64,000 bases of DNA from Dyadobacter sp. CY343 (GCF_021390335.1 NZ_JAJUXK010000010.1:124001-188000); one strand, 5' to 3'; counted from the first letter of the stretch, positions 33,234 through 41,614 are shown. Notes: generated by a model not told the origin, from the letters alone. Numbers and translations: made by a program.

Positions 33234-34158
33234 GGTGACGATTGGCAGCAGCTTCGGCGGTGTGATCCGCTATGCGATGGAAAAGCAGGAAGCGAGCCTG
33301 TTACTAGCCGAAGGTGTGAGAACAGATCAAGTGCGCTCCATGATCGATGATTTTAATATGCAAAGGAAATTAAACCTTGACTTGACAAGGGCAGTCGGGC
33401 ATATCTCGCTGAGTTGGAGCAAGGAAGACGCAGCCCGGCTTTCGCCTGAGATTATGAAGCAACGTGCATTAGACTATATGGAAAAGATGAAGATCACCGG
33501 TACCCAGTTTATCCTGGTCGAGCACCGGGATAAAAATCATCCGCATCTGCACATCATCTATAACCGAGTAAATGACGAAGGCAAGACCATTTCAGACCGG
33601 TTTCAAACAGAGAGGAACCATAAAGTCTGTAAAGAGATCACGCTTAAATATGGGTATCATTTGGGAAATGGGAAAGGCCAGGTCAATCGGCAGCAGCTCA
33701 AAGGGGCTGATAAGATTAAGTACGAGCTCCATGATGCGATCAAGGCAGCAAGCGCTGAGGTTAAAAGTTGGAACGAGCTTAGGGCAAGACTAGAAAGTCA
33801 GGAAATCGAAATCGTTTTTAAGTACAAGGTTGGGACAAATGAGATCCAGGAATTCAGTTTCATAAAGAGCGGTCTACAATTCAAAGGGTCAAAGATCGAC
33901 CGGGCCCTAAGTTTTAGCAAACTGGATGCAGTAATCAGGCAGAATCAGAAACAATCGCTGTTGCAGCAGTTTCAAAAGCAGCCGGTTTATCAACCTGCCT
34001 TATCAGAAGAGAGATTTCAGCCTACCACATTACCGCAGGGAAGCCAGAATGACCGGATGCTTGACGACCTGTTTAAACCCACACAACTGCCAGAGCAAAC
34101 AATGACCAATCCGTCAAAAAAGAAAAAACGCAAACAATATTTAGGACATAGCTTATGA
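33223..34158 (+). CDS. Relaxase/mobilization nuclease (MobP/BmpB family)
   Basis: 311 residues from ATG 33223. The metal-binding motif HPHLHIIYN (H-x-H) and the conserved region GTQFILVEHRDKNHPHLHII identify a PF03432 relaxase. The N-terminal MIGKVTIGSSFGGVIRYAME carries the start region of the family, where a Tyr near residue 17 (IRYAM) is the likely nicking nucleophile. It nicks oriT and pilots the strand through a helper secretion system. The C-terminal ~70 residues are glutamine-rich and variable. It overlaps the next gene by ATGA. Confidence 0.9.
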   Translation: MIGKVTIGSSFGGVIRYAMEKQEASLLLAEGVRTDQVRSMIDDFNMQRKLNLDLTRAVGHISLSWSKEDAARLSPEIMKQRALDYMEKMKITGTQFILVEHRDKNHPHLHIIYNRVNDEGKTISDRFQTERNHKVCKEITLKYGYHLGNGKGQVNRQQLKGADKIKYELHDAIKAASAEVKSWNELRARLESQEIEIVFKYKVGTNEIQEFSFIKSGLQFKGSKIDRALSFSKLDAVIRQNQKQSLLQQFQKQPVYQPALSEERFQPTTLPQGSQNDRMLDDLFKPTQLPEQTMTNPSKKKKRKQYLGHSL

Positions 34159-34739
34159 AAAAGATAGAAGAACAACTCGAATCGATTGAAGAAGTGCTTT
34201 CGCTTGTGATCAGAAAGAATGCATCTATTGAGAACCTGATCCAAACTGCCGCTGATTCTCAAAACAAGGTACTCTCAGAAGCCCTGATCGAAATAAAGAG
34301 GGATTTAAAGCAGAATCCATCAAGCCAATACTTCGAGTCTTACTTTTCGGAAGTCAAGCAAGCTATTGCAAATATTCCGAAAACAACGGAGGTGAGAAAC
34401 CACCACCATTTTGATCTTCGCTCGAAGGGCTTTATTATGTCAGCCATTACACTTTTGATTACGACGGCCATTAGTATTGCAGTGGCTTTTAGCAGCGATC
34501 GGGAAAGTAGGCGTCTTGCCGGAAATGATGTTAAGTACAGAATGATTCGCCAGATCAATCCGGCGCTTGTCGCTTGGGCGGATAGCACCTACCACAATAA
34601 TCCCGACTCAGCGCTAGCGGAAACTAAACGACGAGAAGATTTTGAGTTGGTATTGAAGGATGCGGAGGCCAATTTCAATAAAAAACAGGAGGAGGCCGAA
34701 AATGCTCGCAAGCTCTTAAAATCGCTTAAAAAAGAGTGA
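34155..34739 (+). CDS. Membrane-anchored coiled-coil protein of the mob operon
   Basis: 194 residues: an N-terminal coiled coil (residues 1-80), one membrane helix (FIMSAITLLITTAISIAVAF, about 94-113), and a C-terminal charged coiled coil (KDAEANFNKKQEEAENARKL). It overlaps the relaxase stop by ATGA, so it is part of the mobilisation operon. Proteins of this shape often follow MobB in Bacteroides elements and might tether the relaxosome to the membrane. This is inference. Confidence 0.7.
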   Translation: MKKIEEQLESIEEVLSLVIRKNASIENLIQTAADSQNKVLSEALIEIKRDLKQNPSSQYFESYFSEVKQAIANIPKTTEVRNHHHFDLRSKGFIMSAITLLITTAISIAVAFSSDRESRRLAGNDVKYRMIRQINPALVAWADSTYHNNPDSALAETKRREDFELVLKDAEANFNKKQEEAENARKLLKSLKKE

Positions 34740-34747
34740 TCGGTTTG

Positions 34748-35437
34748 TCAGACTGACCCAAAACAAAATTCTGTCAAATTACCCAGGATATAGTTTACCC
34801 TCCTCTGTTCTGCATATTCCAAATGGGCGCTGATCCATTCTTCGGAATAATCGTTTTCGAGTATTTTCTGGAATTCTTGTTGCAAGTAAAGCTTGACATC
34901 TTCCTTCGCCAAACGCATCTCCTCCCACAACGACGTGCGGTGGTTCAAAATGTACACCAAATCTTCAAAGTCGGTACTTGTCCTTCCATCGTTGCCGCCT
35001 CGATTCTTAAATGCCTCCAACTTACTTGCGACAAGGTATTCTGGTTTGAAAATATTAACATGGTAACCTTCTCCCAAATCATATTTTACCGCCGTTTTGA
35101 AGCCTTCCGGATACCAGATATTACTGAATCCGAGAACCTGTTTGTCGGTAGGCATTACGTCGACAATAATTCCCTGTACTTTATATCTGCAGATTACACC
35201 GGATTCCATGTCATTGGTAAATCCCTTAGACCGTAACTTTTCCTCCAAATCCGCATAAGCTTTGTAACCAGTTACTTCAATTAATACATCTACGTCGTCT
35301 GTAGGCCTTACTTCTTCTGCAATACGCTGTACATATAAAGCTACTGTTGCCCCACCGATAAAAATTGCAGAATCTTGCAGCTCTTCCAGCGCGTCGTATA
35401 CGGCTTTGATACGTAGAATATTCTCTCTTTGACTCAT
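34748..35437 (-). CDS. AbiEii-like nucleotidyltransferase
   Basis: 229 residues with the minimal nucleotidyltransferase fold. The motif FIGGATVALY is followed at the right distance by TDDVDVLIEV (G-G ... D-x-D), with a third Asp in IIVDVMPT, then YLVASKLEAFKNRG and STDFEDL. This matches the AbiEii/toxin nucleotidyltransferase group. Its start overlaps the stop of the preceding winged-helix gene by 4 bp, as in antitoxin-toxin pairs of the AbiE kind. It probably transfers nucleotides to an RNA or protein target. The system name is unconfirmed. Confidence 0.8.
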   Translation of the reverse strand: MSQRENILRIKAVYDALEELQDSAIFIGGATVALYVQRIAEEVRPTDDVDVLIEVTGYKAYADLEEKLRSKGFTNDMESGVICRYKVQGIIVDVMPTDKQVLGFSNIWYPEGFKTAVKYDLGEGYHVNIFKPEYLVASKLEAFKNRGGNDGRTSTDFEDLVYILNHRTSLWEEMRLAKEDVKLYLQQEFQKILENDYSEEWISAHLEYAEQRRVNYILGNLTEFCFGSV

Positions 35438-35952
35438 TTCTTAAGGATTAACATCTTCATTTGCTCCAAGGCCATTTTCTTCTCTCTCGCTCGTCCAACC
35501 CGCAAAATATCGATACCGGAGAGTAATTTGTAAAGTACCTCATCCATTAAGACTGCCTTTGTTACTCCTTTGTGAAGCGGTTCGATGGATAAACCCCGCA
35601 TAGTTCCCTGCTCGTCCTTCCAAACGTAATCAACCGACCCAAGAAAATGTGATTTGTAAAAGGGGTTGGAATACGCGGTTGGAACACCGGTTACGATTTG
35701 CCCCGGCACTGCTGGAAAGACGTAAGGCAACCCGAATTCAATAAATTCGACAAGGTTATTAACCCGTACCTTTTTTTTGCTTTCATCTATCAATCCCGCA
35801 ATATGGCTCCGGCTTAAAGATTCCGAAACTTCAGACACGCTTATATAAAGCTGTGAAGATAAATCTCGGTATTGCCAGGGCTTACTTTCTAAACAGACGA
35901 TTTTTAGCAATATCACCACGTCCAAGGGACGCATTCCGTTATGAGCTTTCAT
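35434..35952 (-). CDS. Winged-helix regulator paired with the nucleotidyltransferase
   Basis: 172 residues from ATG at 35950-35952 (MKAHNGMRPLDVVIL). The longer frame to 36027 starts with TTG. The N-terminal ~70 residues are a winged helix (YRDLSSQLYISVSEVSESLS, RSHIAGLIDE). The C-terminal half has a conserved segment: a Pro/Tyr-rich loop, then IEPLHKGVTKAVLMDEVLYK and ILRVGRAREKKMALEQM. The gene is read divergently from the coiled-coil gene at 36100, with about 150 bp between. It is a likely antitoxin or repressor for the downstream toxin-like gene. Confidence 0.75.
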   Translation of the reverse strand: MKAHNGMRPLDVVILLKIVCLESKPWQYRDLSSQLYISVSEVSESLSRSHIAGLIDESKKKVRVNNLVEFIEFGLPYVFPAVPGQIVTGVPTAYSNPFYKSHFLGSVDYVWKDEQGTMRGLSIEPLHKGVTKAVLMDEVLYKLLSGIDILRVGRAREKKMALEQMKMLILKK

Positions 35953-36099
35953 GGAGTAAAGATACAATTTCGTTCGTTGTTTGCAAATCGCGAACAGCGA
36001 ACGAAAAAAGTCATCTTCCAACTGCAACAGTCTAGTAAGGTTTGAGCAGATATCTCGAAATTGAATTATATTGCTAAAACCTTACTCTATAATGATATC

Positions 36100-37530
36100 A
36101 TGGGACTATTTGACGGTAAACAACTTGAATATTTAGAGGACGAAAGAAAAAAACTCTGGGATCGGCTAATTCGCAATGAAAAGTATGCAAAGGAGTTAGA
36201 AAAGCAAATTCAAAAAAAGGCTACAGACTCGGAAAAAGACGCTGCACAAGCTTCAAGAAAAGCGGCGGAATTTCGAAATAAAGCTGAGGAACGCTACCAA
36301 GAAGCCTCTAATTTTGTTAATCAAATTGAAGTTGAGATAGAAACTGCACGAGCAGCTGTTAGCCAGATCAACAAAACAAAAATAGATATTGACGAAGAAG
36401 AACAATCGATTCAAGAAACTATTGGGAGGCTGGAAGAACTTGAAATCAACTATCAACAAAGATTAAGAGACGTTGATACAAGTATAACAAGAATAAACGC
36501 ATTTACAACCAAGTATCCCGACTTGGAAACTAAGATAGAAGAGATCAACGGGTTCATTTTAAAAGTTGAAGAGAATCTTGACAAATCTGGGGTAAGTCTT
36601 AGTGCTTTAAATAAAAGAAAAAGGGAGGTTGACGACTTGTACCGCGAGATATTCGGATACACCGAAACTAGCGATGAAGATGGCGATGCAACCAAAATTG
36701 AAGGCTTAAAGGATGAATTAGAATCCAGTTACAACAAACTCTCTGAAAATCTCGTAGCAGCACTTGAGGAAGTTGAAAAATTACATAGCGATTATTCAAC
36801 TAAGTATTCTGAATTTGAGAGTGGGCATAAGGAGGGCTATAAGGCAGTAAAGGACGAAATAGCAAGTTTATTGCCTAACGCTTTAACAGCAGGATTGAGC
36901 GCAGCATTTTCAAGTAAAAAAGACAATGAAGTTGAAGCGTCTGAGAAATTACAGAAAAATTTCTCTCTCGGAATCTATCTCATGATAGGTGTTAGTGTAA
37001 TTCCCTTGATCATTAGTATCATATTTTTGTACCAAGGAGTGACTCTGGAACAAGTCATTATGAAAATTCCGAGACTAGTTCTCGCAATTATCCCAATGTA
37101 TATTCCTGTTCTATGGTTTACTTACTCGGCAAACAAAAAACTAAATCTTTCAAAACGGTTGATAGAGGAATATGCTCATAAAGAAGTATTAAGTAAAACA
37201 TATGAGGGTCTCTCTACTCAGATTTCAAATATTAACGACAAAGCACAATCTGAGGAATTAAAATTTAAATTGCTTTCAAACTTTCTCCAGGTCTCGGCTG
37301 AGAATCCAGGTAAGCTTATTTCTAATTATGAAGTATCAGATCACCCGATTATGGAGGCCCTGGAACAGAGTTATAAGTTCCAAATTGCTATTGATCGGTT
37401 GGAAGGCGTTCCTGGCCTAGGGAAAATTGGCGCAATGTTAGAAAGCAAAGCGAAGAAGAGGATGACCAAACGTGAAGAAAAAATCGTTAAGGCCCTGGGT
37501 GTGGATGAGCCTGAGGATGTTGAAGACTAA
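36100..37530 (+). CDS. Large coiled-coil membrane protein of unknown function
   Basis: 476 residues from ATG 36100 (MGLFDGKQLEYL); the frame extends to 36061, but that part lacks any conserved look. Residues ~5-260 are almost continuous coiled coil. Two membrane helices follow (about 288-313 and 323-344: GIYLMIGVSVIPLIISIIFL and LVLAIIPMYIPVLWFTY), then a ~130-residue cytosolic helical tail (MEALEQSYKFQIAIDRLEGV). The base composition is more AT-rich than the flanking host genes. I do not recognise the family. Long coiled coil plus paired membrane helices is a shape seen in some phage-defence effectors. Its neighbours are the NTase pair and a nuclease-like gene. Confidence 0.7.
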   Translation: MGLFDGKQLEYLEDERKKLWDRLIRNEKYAKELEKQIQKKATDSEKDAAQASRKAAEFRNKAEERYQEASNFVNQIEVEIETARAAVSQINKTKIDIDEEEQSIQETIGRLEELEINYQQRLRDVDTSITRINAFTTKYPDLETKIEEINGFILKVEENLDKSGVSLSALNKRKREVDDLYREIFGYTETSDEDGDATKIEGLKDELESSYNKLSENLVAALEEVEKLHSDYSTKYSEFESGHKEGYKAVKDEIASLLPNALTAGLSAAFSSKKDNEVEASEKLQKNFSLGIYLMIGVSVIPLIISIIFLYQGVTLEQVIMKIPRLVLAIIPMYIPVLWFTYSANKKLNLSKRLIEEYAHKEVLSKTYEGLSTQISNINDKAQSEELKFKLLSNFLQVSAENPGKLISNYEVSDHPIMEALEQSYKFQIAIDRLEGVPGLGKIGAMLESKAKKRMTKREEKIVKALGVDEPEDVED

Positions 37531-37551
37531 AAAAGTGCTGTATCAAAACAA

Positions 37552-37590
37552 ACACCGGCCCGGGCATTACAAAAATGCCCGGGCCGGTGT
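37552..37590. terminator. Strong 17-bp hairpin after the coiled-coil gene
   Basis: ACACCGGCCCGGGCATT (37552-37568) is perfectly complementary to 37574-37590, with a 5-base loop. No clear T-run follows, but the stem is very stable and GC-rich within AT-rich DNA. It sits 22 bp after the stop of the coiled-coil gene and probably ends that transcript before the next gene. Confidence 0.65.
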
Positions 37591-37786
37591 GTTCTATCTA
37601 CATAGACTCGCCATTAACCACACGCGCTTCTCTGCGCTGATTTTGAAGGCCATTGGGATATCGAGTTTAGCGGCTGGATGTGTGTTAGTCGGAGAGGTGT
37701 AAATTAGTTTGAGAGCTTTGAACCGTCTCGACAAAAAGGTAATTTGCCAAAAGAAGGTTGCGAATGCCCACAATCTAAGTCATCGC

Positions 37787-39019
37787 ATGGGAAGAAAAAT
37801 AAATGTATTGCAAGAATGGTTAGATAATGGCAAAAATATTTCGTCCGAATTTTTACTAAGGCCGACTATTAGCCGCGGAGTGTTTTATCGGGTGTACACA
37901 ACGCTAAAATTGTATTTCGGTGACGAGTACTTTGTAATTTCTGAGCGAGAGGATAAGTCCATTGATAAACACTTTTGGATAGTAGATCTGTTGGCAAATA
38001 AAAATAGCTTTGAATGCATTGCTGCTTTGGACAAAATTGCTAAGCTAACGGACTACCTGCACACACTTCCCCGCCACGTAGTTAAAGAATTTGAGCATTT
38101 AAGAGGAGGCTACAACGATCCTAAGAGAGTACATGCAGAGAACCTTCGAAACTTTTTCTATGAAATTTACATAATAAGGCTTCTCGAGCAAAAACAAATT
38201 CCAGTTGAAAAAAAGCCTGAAGGTAATGGGAAGCCACTCGATGGTGTTTGCTATCTGGCTGGCAAAAAATTCATAATTGAATGTACCAAACCTGCGATTC
38301 CAAAACGAATAGAATTTGATGTCCTTAAAAGAGTTGCGACCGACTTCATATTGTTAATTGAGAAAACTGTTAAACTTCCACCCATAATAGTTGTCGTTGA
38401 CTTTAAGGGAAGAATTACACCTGCGTACAGATCACATTTTTCGACTTATCTCATTCACTTGCGCAAGCACCTCAACACCGCTCAAACAAGTGAATCAATG
38501 AATTTCGAAGTTGACAGTGAGTACGGCTTGGTGAGAACCGAGCACTTTAGTGATGAACTATTAGACCAGCTAAAAAATGAAGGTCACGATATTATTTTTT
38601 ATTCAAATGGCTTGGTGGGTCAATCAGTTCCTAATAGCGGAATCAATTTCAAGTTTCCAATAGAGGAACATGAAATCCTTAAACATCTCGAGGCCGTTCT
38701 AAAACAAAAAAAGATACAACATATTGATTCAGAAGATATTGAGAAAATAATTTTTATCGACAGCGAGTCTCTTCCAGAGTTTAATTTTGGTTTGTTTCAC
38801 CAGCCGAGCATGTTGAATCTTGATGAAGTGACGCGACTTTATGAAAAACTTCGAATGGACTGCTTGGTTTGCATAACTATTAGAACCTATTGGTCAGGAG
38901 AATTGGTTGTCGCTACCCATCTCATTGCTACCGAACGGCTTAAAAGAGAGACCAAATGGCTGGTAGATAAGCTCAGTGGGACCGCTCATTTTGCTGATAT
39001 AACCTATTTATCTCTCTAA
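37787..39019 (+). CDS. PD-(D/E)XK-like nuclease candidate
   Basis: 410 residues from ATG 37787. A TTG at 37709, which has a GGAGAGG just upstream, would add 26 residues and is also possible. The middle holds a motif pattern of the PD-(D/E)XK fold: a helical Glu (Glu126 in YEIYIIRLLE), Asp152 in LDGVCYLAGK, then FIIECTK with Glu165 and Lys168, in the form E...D-x12-E-C-T-K. The rest is unrecognised, helical first and alpha/beta at the end. The ExxK spacing is a variant and the assignment is unproven. AT-rich, last gene before the right att. Could be a restriction-type effector, or an enzyme-like relic. Confidence 0.6.
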   Translation: MGRKINVLQEWLDNGKNISSEFLLRPTISRGVFYRVYTTLKLYFGDEYFVISEREDKSIDKHFWIVDLLANKNSFECIAALDKIAKLTDYLHTLPRHVVKEFEHLRGGYNDPKRVHAENLRNFFYEIYIIRLLEQKQIPVEKKPEGNGKPLDGVCYLAGKKFIIECTKPAIPKRIEFDVLKRVATDFILLIEKTVKLPPIIVVVDFKGRITPAYRSHFSTYLIHLRKHLNTAQTSESMNFEVDSEYGLVRTEHFSDELLDQLKNEGHDIIFYSNGLVGQSVPNSGINFKFPIEEHEILKHLEAVLKQKKIQHIDSEDIEKIIFIDSESLPEFNFGLFHQPSMLNLDEVTRLYEKLRMDCLVCITIRTYWSGELVVATHLIATERLKRETKWLVDKLSGTAHFADITYLSL

Positions 39020-39142
39020 TGAACCCTTTGTCCTTAATGCCTCTATGATCAGTAAAATCTTCTCTTGTCTGAGGCCTTCAACGATTTTGAAAAGTTCTAA
39101 GTGATCGAGGAAACCCTCAGGTAACAGGAAGCGGACTAGGGG
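39020..39142 (-). pseudogene. Possible transposase remnant
   Basis: On the minus strand an open frame from 39142 reads LVRFLLPEGFLDHLELFKIV and continues to about 39020, where it runs into the neighbouring CDS. The opening LLPEGxLDxxEL resembles the N-terminal domain of ISAon1-type transposases of Bacteroidota, but the following residues do not match well. No start codon or terminal repeats were found, so it could be chance. Confidence 0.3.
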
Positions 39143-39230
39143 CTAAATGCGACTCTTGCCATGCATTCAATATTGATTCGTTGCAAACCAATTAACTTTT
39201 TGATCGCCCCAACTTTTCGGACTGATCCAC

Positions 39231-39351
39231 AACTATTGCAACTTTTATTGCAACTAAAGAAAAAAGCACCTAGCAAATTAATGCTAAGTGCTTCATTTTC
39301 AGGCTCCCGAAGTTGGGCTCGAACCAACGACCCTCTGATTAACAGTCAGAT
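39231..39351. repeat. Right direct repeat (att site) of the integrated element
   Basis: 121 bp that repeat 20955-21091 without the 16-base insertion. It comprises the ATTGCAA double motif (39232-39260), the terminator hairpin (39264-39293) and the tRNA-Asn 3' part from the anticodon stem (39304-39351). The tRNA continues beyond this repeat into the 5' half, so the functional tRNA is rebuilt at this end. Confidence 0.88.
39264..39293 (-). terminator. Terminator of tRNA-Asn
   Basis: On the minus strand, AAGCACTTAGCA pairs with TGCTAGGTGCTT around a 6-base loop (one G-U pair), followed by a T-run (39263 downward). It lies 10 bases after the tRNA 3' end. The same hairpin occurs at 20988-21017 in the left repeat. 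Confidence 0.85.
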
Positions 39352-39377
39352 GCTCTAACCGGCTGAGCTATTCAGGA
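39304..39377 (-). tRNA. tRNA-Asn (anticodon GTT)
   Basis: 74 bases on the minus strand. The acceptor stem TCCTGAA pairs with TTCGGGA (one T-G pair). The anticodon loop is CTGTTAA, with the anticodon complement AAC at 39341-39343, and the T-arm is GTTGG TTCGAGC CCAAC. The discriminator is G; CC follows but the final A of CCA is not encoded. Its 3' half from the anticodon stem onward is repeated at 21044-21091, so it is the integration target of the element to its left and is intact here. Confidence 0.95.
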
Positions 39378-39461
39378 GTGTAAACCCGGTTGTTTATTCG
39401 AATTATGGTGCAAATGTAAGCGTCAAAGGTATATAGCGCAAGTATTAACGTTAAAAAAATG

Positions 39462-39743
39462 TCACGCCTGCACCTTCTGTAATATTAACTCCTTGACTTT
39501 CTTGGCATCTCCCTTCGTAAAATTGTTGATAATAATTTCAGGACGCATTCTCGGGATCACCCGGATCGTCGAGAAAAACATGCCACTGTCGACTTCAACA
39601 CCTGAAATGTCGGAATAAAATACAAAGTTGTCAGTACTTCTGAAAAGCTTGCTCACTTTGAATGTTACACCTTTATCACCGAATGTTACTTTATCCGGAA
39701 AAAATGGATTCATTAGTCCACTGGCGCTGAATTGTTCGTTCAT
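39462..39743 (-). CDS. Small PH-like conserved protein
   Basis: 93 residues. The pattern FPDKVTFGDKGVTFKVSKLF, FYSDISGVEVDSGMFFSTIR and a final amphipathic helix (DAKKVKELILQKVQA) fits a compact PH-like beta-barrel, common in bacterial small proteins (bPH). No signal peptide or membrane segment. It begins 20 bp after the stop of rsmG on the same strand. Function unknown. Confidence 0.75.
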   Translation of the reverse strand: MNEQFSASGLMNPFFPDKVTFGDKGVTFKVSKLFRSTDNFVFYSDISGVEVDSGMFFSTIRVIPRMRPEIIINNFTKGDAKKVKELILQKVQA

Positions 39744-39763
39744 AAGATTAGGTTATTAAATTT

Positions 39764-40384
39764 TTATAAAGGTACGTAGACGACCTTCTTCGTCTCAAAG
39801 AATTCTTCGTTGAAATAGTCCGATAGCTCGAAAATGCGCTTTTTGTGTGGTAATTCTGCCAGCTCTTCGGTCAGGTCACCGCCTTTTAGGTATAAAATTC
39901 CGTTCCTGAGTTCGTGAAAGGAATTTCGGCTGATGTTTTTCCTGACCCAGCCTACGAACGGAGTAATGCGGGTAACCGCTCTGCTCACCACAAATTCGTA
40001 AGAATCGTCCAGCTTCTCGGCCCTGATCTGCTCGGCTTTTACGTTGGTCAGCTTCAATGCATCGGCGATTTCCTGCACAACGCGGATCTTTTTTCCTATA
40101 CTATCCACCAAATGAAACTGCGCATCGGGAAACATAATCGCGAGCGGAATACCCGGAAATCCGCCGCCGGTACCTACGTCCAAAACGCTTGTTCCTGATT
40201 TGAACGGCTGCACTTTGGCAATACCCAGTGAATGCAAAACGTGTCTTTCATATAAGGTATCAATATCCTGCCTCGAAATCACATTGACCCGTGCATTCCA
40301 ATATTGATATAGTCCTTCCATTTCGCTAAACTTACTACGTTGATCATCAGTAAGTTCGGGAAAATATTTATTGATTAATTCCAT
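39764..40384 (-). CDS. rsmG: 16S rRNA (guanine527-N7)-methyltransferase RsmG
   Basis: 206 residues. The SAM-binding motif I is VLDVGTGGGFPGIPLAIMFP, with FHLVDSIGKKIRVVQEIA and later FVVSRAVTRITPFVGW, as in the GidB family. It methylates guanine 527 of 16S rRNA. The start overlaps the end of the GT2 gene by 10 bp, so the two are cotranscribed. Confidence 0.95.
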   Translation of the reverse strand: MELINKYFPELTDDQRSKFSEMEGLYQYWNARVNVISRQDIDTLYERHVLHSLGIAKVQPFKSGTSVLDVGTGGGFPGIPLAIMFPDAQFHLVDSIGKKIRVVQEIADALKLTNVKAEQIRAEKLDDSYEFVVSRAVTRITPFVGWVRKNISRNSFHELRNGILYLKGGDLTEELAELPHKKRIFELSDYFNEEFFETKKVVYVPL

Positions 40385-41505
40385 GTCCGGCGAGGCCTTC
40401 TTTTAAGTAGAGTAACAAATCCGAAAACGGTATAATAGGCGAATAACGCAAAATCCATCAGCAAAAAACTGAACCACTCTACCGTTTTATCCAGCTTCAA
40501 ATTAATAACGATCAATAAAAACCATTGGATCACCCACCTGGCTCCCACGATGATCCCTAAGTATTGCAGATAAAGAAAGTCTCTGGTGATGAGTCCAAAG
40601 GCTAATGCGGCCAGTCCCAGGAGCCAGATCGCAATGTGGCTGCCGGAAAGCAGGGCCAACAAGATCTTGTTCCGCATCTTATAGTATTTACTTACCGAAA
40701 TATGCCGCTGTTTCTGACGGTACCACGCTTTCCAGGTCGTTTTTGGGATAGAATAAACAAATGAATCTTCCTCGATTGAAACGGTGGTGTTTGAGCTGTT
40801 TGATACTTCATTCAGGAAAATATCGTCATCGCCGCCGAATACATTTTTGTGCTTATAAAAACCCTTATTCGCGAAGAAAACAGAACGCTTATATAATATG
40901 TTACGTCCGACACCCATGTAGGTCATTCCGGCGAGCGCGAACGATAGGTATTGAACGGCGGTGTAAAAGGTTTCGACGCGGATAAACCAGTTGAGCAAAC
41001 CTGCATTTTTAGAATAGGGAGAGAAACCCAAAACGATATCCTTGTCTTCCGTCACGCGGGAGGTCATCGCGGTGATCCAATGTGTGGAAGAGGGCCGGCA
41101 ATCGGCGTCGGTCATCAATGCGATCGGATATTTGGCCTGCTTCATTCCGACTGTCAACGCGTACTTTTTCGGTGTTACGTGATCAAACTGATCGTTGATC
41201 CGGATGTACCTGATATGTTTCCAATTGAATATGTTGCTGCGGATATAATCTTCGCTTCCATCGTCAGACCTGTCGTCGAGCAGGATCACTTCAAATTCGG
41301 GATATTCCTGTGCGTCTAGCAGCGGCAGCAACTCAGTCAGATTTTCCTTCTCATTCCATGCGCATACCAGTACAGTTACTCCCGGCCTTGAATTGCCGTA
41401 GTTCGCGCCTTTTTCATAAAATGCAAGTCTTGTAAAAAAGAAGAGATAATAGAATAATTGTACTGAAACGAACGCCGCTAGCGCATAGAGTAAAGAGTCG
41501 GCCAC
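40375..41505 (-). CDS. Family 2 membrane glycosyltransferase
   Basis: 376 residues. An N-terminal membrane anchor precedes a GT-A domain with VTVLVCAWNEKENL, LLDDRSDDGSED, the DxD-type motif LMTDADCRPS and the acceptor-site motif VFGGDDDIFLNE. It ends with QKQRH (a QxxRW variant). Three more helices follow at the C-terminus. It is a processive-like inverting GT2 probably adding to lipid-linked glycans. Shares an overlap with rsmG. Sugar unknown. Confidence 0.88.
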   Translation of the reverse strand: MADSLLYALAAFVSVQLFYYLFFFTRLAFYEKGANYGNSRPGVTVLVCAWNEKENLTELLPLLDAQEYPEFEVILLDDRSDDGSEDYIRSNIFNWKHIRYIRINDQFDHVTPKKYALTVGMKQAKYPIALMTDADCRPSSTHWITAMTSRVTEDKDIVLGFSPYSKNAGLLNWFIRVETFYTAVQYLSFALAGMTYMGVGRNILYKRSVFFANKGFYKHKNVFGGDDDIFLNEVSNSSNTTVSIEEDSFVYSIPKTTWKAWYRQKQRHISVSKYYKMRNKILLALLSGSHIAIWLLGLAALAFGLITRDFLYLQYLGIIVGARWVIQWFLLIVINLKLDKTVEWFSFLLMDFALFAYYTVFGFVTLLKRRPRRTWN

Positions 41506-41614
41506 AATAGAAGAGAGAAGTAAATTTTTACCATATTGTCACAAATATACAGTCATTGTCAGGATTCTTCGAGACCTTCAATCTATTTTTGCAGGGCAGA
41601 AATTTAAAATTTAA

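Larger units (their letters stand above)
20955..39351. mobile_element. Integrative mobilizable element in tRNA-Asn
   Basis: An ~18-kb segment bounded by direct repeats of the tRNA-Asn 3' half, with a tyrosine integrase just inside the left end. It carries excision, replication and mobilisation genes (HTH, primase/helicase, TOPRIM primase, MobC-like protein, relaxase) but no type IV secretion genes, so it should be mobilizable rather than self-conjugative, as in the NBU/Tn4555 style of Bacteroides elements. Two cargo blocks are present: lipoproteins (24.4-29.5 kb) and a candidate defence block (34.7-39.0 kb). Several parts (HigBA, end fragment) are decayed, but the core genes are intact. Confidence 0.88.
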
